Shown here one piece after another: positions 5,491 to 7,682 of a DNA stretch of 7,682 nt. The stretch spans positions 1-7,682 of the forward strand of contig CACZQA010000159.1 in the NCBI GenBank assembly GCA_902783175.1. The letters run 5' to 3'. The position numbers were made by a program, and so were the translations under genes. Under the pieces are notes generated by a model. The model did not search any database, had not been told where the DNA came from, and was given only the letters and a program-made list of their open reading frames with translations. Source of the DNA: an uncultured Coriobacteriaceae bacterium (lineage in GTDB: Bacteria > Actinomycetota > Coriobacteriia > Coriobacteriales > QAMH01). How positions within the stretch are numbered: the first letter of the stretch is position 1; each line of letters starts with the position of its first letter.

Positions 5491-6456
5491 ATGAGCGACC
5501 TCGATGAAATGCTCAAGGCGGCGGGCATCGCCGACGAGGCGGGGGAGTACGTCGACCCTGAGGTGTTCCGCAGCGGATTCGTGACGCTGGTGGGCAGGCC
5601 GAACGCCGGCAAGTCCACGCTGCTCAACGCGGTCATGGGCGAGAAGGTGGCTATCACGTCGCGCACGGCGCAGACCACCCGCCACCGCTTCCGCGCCGTC
5701 TACGACACCGACGAGATGCAGATGGTCATGGTCGACACGCCGGGCCTGCACAAGCCCGAGGACGCGCTGGGCGAGGAGCTCAACGAGTCGGCGCTGCAGG
5801 CGCTCGAGGACGTGGACGTGGTCGCGATGCTCATCGACTCCTCCAAGCCCATCGGCCGCGGCGACGAGTGGGTCGCGCGCCAGGTGCAGCAGCTCAAGTG
5901 CAAGAAGATCCTCGTCATCAGCAAGACCGACCTCGTCAAGAAGGCCGTCATCCGCGAGCAGATCGCGAAAGCCGACCAGCTGGGCTCCTGGGACGATGTC
6001 GTGACGCTGTCGTCCAAGCAGAAGGTCGGCATCGACGACTTCATCGACGCGGTCTACGACCTGCTCCCCAACGGCCCGCGATGGTTTCCGAAGGGCACGG
6101 GCGTCGACTTGAGCGACGAGGTGCTCATCGCGGAGTTCATCCGCGAGAAGATCCTGCGCCACACGCGCGACGAGGTGCCGCATTCGGTGGGCGTGCAGGT
6201 CGAGCAGATCGACCGCGACCCCCAGACGGGCTTCATGAAGGTGTGGGCCGTCATCTACGTCGAGCGCAACAGCCAAAAGGGCATCATCATCGGCCATGGC
6301 GGCAGCATGATCAAGCAGATCGGCTCCGAGGCACGCCAGGACCTCGAGCGGCTGTTCGACGTCGGCGTCCACCTGGACCTGACCGTCAAGGTCAAGAAGG
6401 ACTGGCGCAGCGACGCGAGCCAGATCCGCAAGTTCGGCTACGGAGAGGGCCTGTAG
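5491..6456 (+). CDS. era: Ribosome assembly GTPase Era
   Basis: An essential GTPase that binds the 3' end of 16S rRNA and times 30S maturation. From ATG 5491 it has 321 residues, about 20 more than E. coli Era, because ~29 acidic residues precede the GTPase domain. Motifs: G1 GRPNAGKS (35-42), switch region RTAQTTRHR (58-66), G3 DTPG (82-85), G4 SKTD (144-147) and G5 SSK (174-176). The C-terminal KH domain (about 210-321) has VERNSQKGIIIGHGG (257-271) and VKVKKDWRSD (299-308). The G4 motif has Ser where Asn is the rule (NKxD), a departure from consensus at a guanine-contacting position. The start was chosen because a GAGGAAAGG site lies about 9 bases upstream; a GTG at 5416 would add 25 unlikely residues. 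ybeY and recO as neighbours support the call. Confidence 0.97.
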   Translation: MSDLDEMLKAAGIADEAGEYVDPEVFRSGFVTLVGRPNAGKSTLLNAVMGEKVAITSRTAQTTRHRFRAVYDTDEMQMVMVDTPGLHKPEDALGEELNESALQALEDVDVVAMLIDSSKPIGRGDEWVARQVQQLKCKKILVISKTDLVKKAVIREQIAKADQLGSWDDVVTLSSKQKVGIDDFIDAVYDLLPNGPRWFPKGTGVDLSDEVLIAEFIREKILRHTRDEVPHSVGVQVEQIDRDPQTGFMKVWAVIYVERNSQKGIIIGHGGSMIKQIGSEARQDLERLFDVGVHLDLTVKVKKDWRSDASQIRKFGYGEGL

Positions 6457-6468
6457 GGGCACCTCCCC

Positions 6469-7215
6469 ATGGCACGCAAGACGTACAAGGAGCGCTGCCT
6501 CGTCCTGAGAAAGACCAAGCTGGGCGAGGCGGACTCGATCATCACGCTGCTCGCGCGCGACGGGCGCCAGATTCGCGCCGTCGCCAAGGGGGTGCGCAAG
6601 CCGGCGAGCCGCTTCGGCGCGCGCCTCGAGCTGTGCTCGGTGGTCGACGTGCTCTTGTACCCGGGCCGCTCGCTCGACGTGATCAGCGAGGTCCGCTGCG
6701 TTTCCACGAACGACGCCTGCCGCACCGGCCTCGAGAAGGCCGGTGCCGCCGAGGTCATCTGCGAGTTCCTGGAAAAGCTCACGCGCGACGGCGCCGCGAC
6801 GGGAGACCGCGTGTTCGCGCTCACCGAGGTCGCGTTTGCCGCGATTGGCAGGGGCACGGAGCTGCAGGCGGGGATGTTTGCCGCCGCGCACCTGCTCAAG
6901 GCTATGGCCATGCAGGGCCTGCGGCCCGCCATCCACGAGTGCGCGCTGTGCGGGGCGCCGCTCGACAAGGTGGGCTTCTTCGACATCAGCATGGGCGGCG
7001 CGCTGTGTGCCGACTGCGCGGGCGAGGCTGCCTCGTCGCCCGTCGACGTGGCCATCGTGCCCTGGATCGACCTCATGCTCCGCTCCACCTTCGACGAGCT
7101 CTCGCGCGTCGAGCAGGCGCCCGTGCGCAAGCTGCTCGACGTGGGCGAGTCGTGGATGCGCGAGCACCTCTCGCTGAATTTGAAGAGCATTCCCTTTCTC
7201 AAGTCACTCTACTAG
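6469..7215 (+). CDS. recO: DNA repair protein RecO
   Basis: A recombination mediator that, with RecR, loads RecA onto SSB-coated single strands and anneals complementary strands in gap repair. It is 248 residues, the common length. The N-terminal OB fold spans about 5-80 (YKERCLVLRKTKLGEADSII at 6-25, then AVAKGVRKPASRFGARLE at 37-54). The helical middle follows. A four-cysteine zinc finger is intact: CALC (C158, C161) and CADC (C180, C183), with the FFDISMGGALC strand between, typical of the Deinococcus/Gram-positive group. The start ATG 6469 has AGGGG (6455-6459) 9 bases upstream, overlapping the era stop; the gap is 12 bases, so the two are probably co-transcribed. The 3' end of the gene appears to hold the -35 region of the promoter for the next gene. 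Confidence 0.97.
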   Translation: MARKTYKERCLVLRKTKLGEADSIITLLARDGRQIRAVAKGVRKPASRFGARLELCSVVDVLLYPGRSLDVISEVRCVSTNDACRTGLEKAGAAEVICEFLEKLTRDGAATGDRVFALTEVAFAAIGRGTELQAGMFAAAHLLKAMAMQGLRPAIHECALCGAPLDKVGFFDISMGGALCADCAGEAASSPVDVAIVPWIDLMLRSTFDELSRVEQAPVRKLLDVGESWMREHLSLNLKSIPFLKSLY

Positions 7216-7223
7216 GCTAGAAT
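7196..7223 (+). promoter_or_regulatory. Candidate promoter for the substrate-binding lipoprotein gene
   Basis: TAGAAT (7218-7223) matches the -10 consensus at five of six positions, and TTCTCA (7196-7201) matches the -35 consensus at four of six, with a 16-base spacer. The -35 lies in the last codons of recO. Transcription would start near 7230, some 40 bases before the lipoprotein ATG. No terminator is seen between recO and this promoter, so read-through from recO is also possible. Confidence 0.45.
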
Positions 7224-7234
7224 GCTCACGTCTG

Positions 7235-7250
7235 CTTTATTGCAGTAAAG
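7235..7250. promoter_or_regulatory. Near-perfect 16-bp palindrome, possible operator
   Basis: CTTTATTGCAGTAAAG is symmetric around TGCA, with one mismatched pair (T7240/G7245). It lies just downstream of the predicted start site of the candidate promoter at 7196-7223 and 8 bases before the ribosome site AGGAG (7259-7263). That is a usual place for a repressor operator controlling a transporter gene. An overlapping small stem CTGC/GCAG (7232-7245) means an RNA role cannot be excluded. The bound factor is unknown. Confidence 0.35.
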
Positions 7251-7272
7251 TGATGTAGAGGAGAGAACGTAC

Positions 7273-7682
7273 ATGAAGAAGAAACTGATCACGGGCATCG
7301 TCGTTGTCGCACTCGCGTGCTTCGGCGTCGCCGCCCTCGCGGGATGCGGTGGCGGACAGTCCTCCAGCCAGTCGTCCGACAAATCGAGCGACTCGAAGAC
7401 CACGCTCATCGTCGGCTTCGATTCCGCCTACCCGCCCTATGGCTTCGTTGGCGACGACGGCCAGTACACGGGCTTCGACCTCGACCTGGCTCAAGAGGTC
7501 GCCAATCGCAACGGCTGGGATTACAAGGCAGAGCCCGTCGACTGGGATGCGAAAGACGCGTTGCTCGGCAGCGGCCAGATCAACTGCATCTGGAACGGCT
7601 TCACCATCGAGGGCCGTGAGGACAACTACACCTTCTCCGAGCCCTACATGCTCAACGAGCAGGTCGTCGTCGTGAACAAGAA
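7273..7682 (+). CDS. Amino-acid ABC transporter substrate-binding lipoprotein (N-terminal part)
   Basis: An open frame from ATG 7273 to the window end (136 codons, no stop), with AGGAG (7259-7263) 9 bases upstream. It encodes a lipoprotein signal peptide: MKKK, a hydrophobic stretch (residues 5-20), and the lipobox LAGC with the lipidated Cys at 25. A Gly/Ser/Asp-rich linker follows (26-42). The mature domain begins TLIVGFDSAYPPYGF and contains GFDLDLAQEVANRN, which fits the bacterial extracellular solute-binding protein family 3 signature. IWNGFTIEGRE and FSEPY follow at the place where related proteins have GMTxTPER and FSxPY. It would capture a polar amino acid or similar small ligand outside the membrane and deliver it to a permease/ATPase pair, expected downstream beyond the window. 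The exact ligand cannot be inferred. It is functionally unrelated to the block before it and has its own promoter candidate. Confidence 0.94.
   Translation, partial: MKKKLITGIVVVALACFGVAALAGCGGGQSSSQSSDKSSDSKTTLIVGFDSAYPPYGFVGDDGQYTGFDLDLAQEVANRNGWDYKAEPVDWDAKDALLGSGQINCIWNGFTIEGREDNYTFSEPYMLNEQVVVVNK

Noticed and set aside
5011..7167. 718-codon open frame on the minus strand across dgkA, era and recO
   Set aside because: It lies opposite genes with complete family motifs. Its translation is a low-complexity mix of Arg, His, Asp, Leu and Ala with no recognisable domain. Strong G/C-ending codon use on the plus strand removes stops from this antisense frame, which explains it.
5868..7220. 450-codon plus-strand frame overlapping era and recO
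   Set aside because: It runs out of frame through two well-supported genes, and its translation is rich in Arg, Gly, Pro and Ala without motifs. It is a shadow.
1..7682. Novel defence, mobile or CRISPR-like system
   Set aside because: Every long stretch is explained by conserved housekeeping genes. I saw no direct-repeat arrays, transposase or integrase motifs, terminal inverted repeats or tRNA-like folds.

Overview
The window is a compact, single-strand (+) housekeeping region from a high-GC bacterium. The best fit is an actinobacterium of the class Coriobacteriia, probably Eggerthellales. Two observations support this. First, the short actinobacterial integration host factor gene mihF sits between pyrF and gmk-rpoZ, which is an actinobacterial order. 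Second, the distal half carries phoH-ybeY-dgkA-era-recO, with a DgkA-type membrane kinase. That order is best known from Firmicutes and would be unusual in mycobacteria or streptomycetes. Codons end overwhelmingly in G or C throughout, and no gene stands out as foreign. The lineage is inferred from gene content and order only.

Layout. Positions 1-947 hold the end of a pyrimidine operon: the C-terminus of dihydroorotate dehydrogenase (pyrD), then pyrF. Positions 948-1184 are the only sizeable gene-free stretch (237 bases). It contains a perfect 8-bp hairpin, a 10-bp palindrome, an extended -10 promoter candidate and a hairpin-rich leader for mihF. Positions 1185-3593 hold mihF, gmk, rpoZ and thiI: nucleoid or recombination factor, GMP kinase, RNA polymerase omega and tRNA 4-thiouridine synthetase. 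Positions 3611-7215 hold phoH, ybeY, dgkA, era and recO: ribosome maturation and assembly GTPase functions, undecaprenol or diacylglycerol phosphorylation, and recombinational repair. Positions 7216-7272 are a short promoter-like gap with a near-perfect palindrome. The window then runs into an amino-acid-type ABC transporter substrate-binding lipoprotein, cut by the window end.

The genes are tightly packed: mihF/gmk gap of 0, ybeY/dgkA overlap of 1 base, most other gaps under 20. This suggests one or two long transcription units, with possible internal promoters before mihF, rpoZ and the lipoprotein. pyrD-pyrF complete UMP synthesis, and gmk continues the nucleotide theme on the purine side. 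rpoZ, thiI, phoH, ybeY and era form a transcription, tRNA and ribosome block. recO is the repair gene.

I found no mobile element, CRISPR array, tRNA, rRNA, defence island or clearly novel system. The points most worth a second look are the mihF leader, which can fold into mutually exclusive hairpins; the Ser-for-Asn change in the Era G4 motif; the palindrome ahead of the lipoprotein gene; and the mixed actinobacterial/Firmicutes-like gene order.
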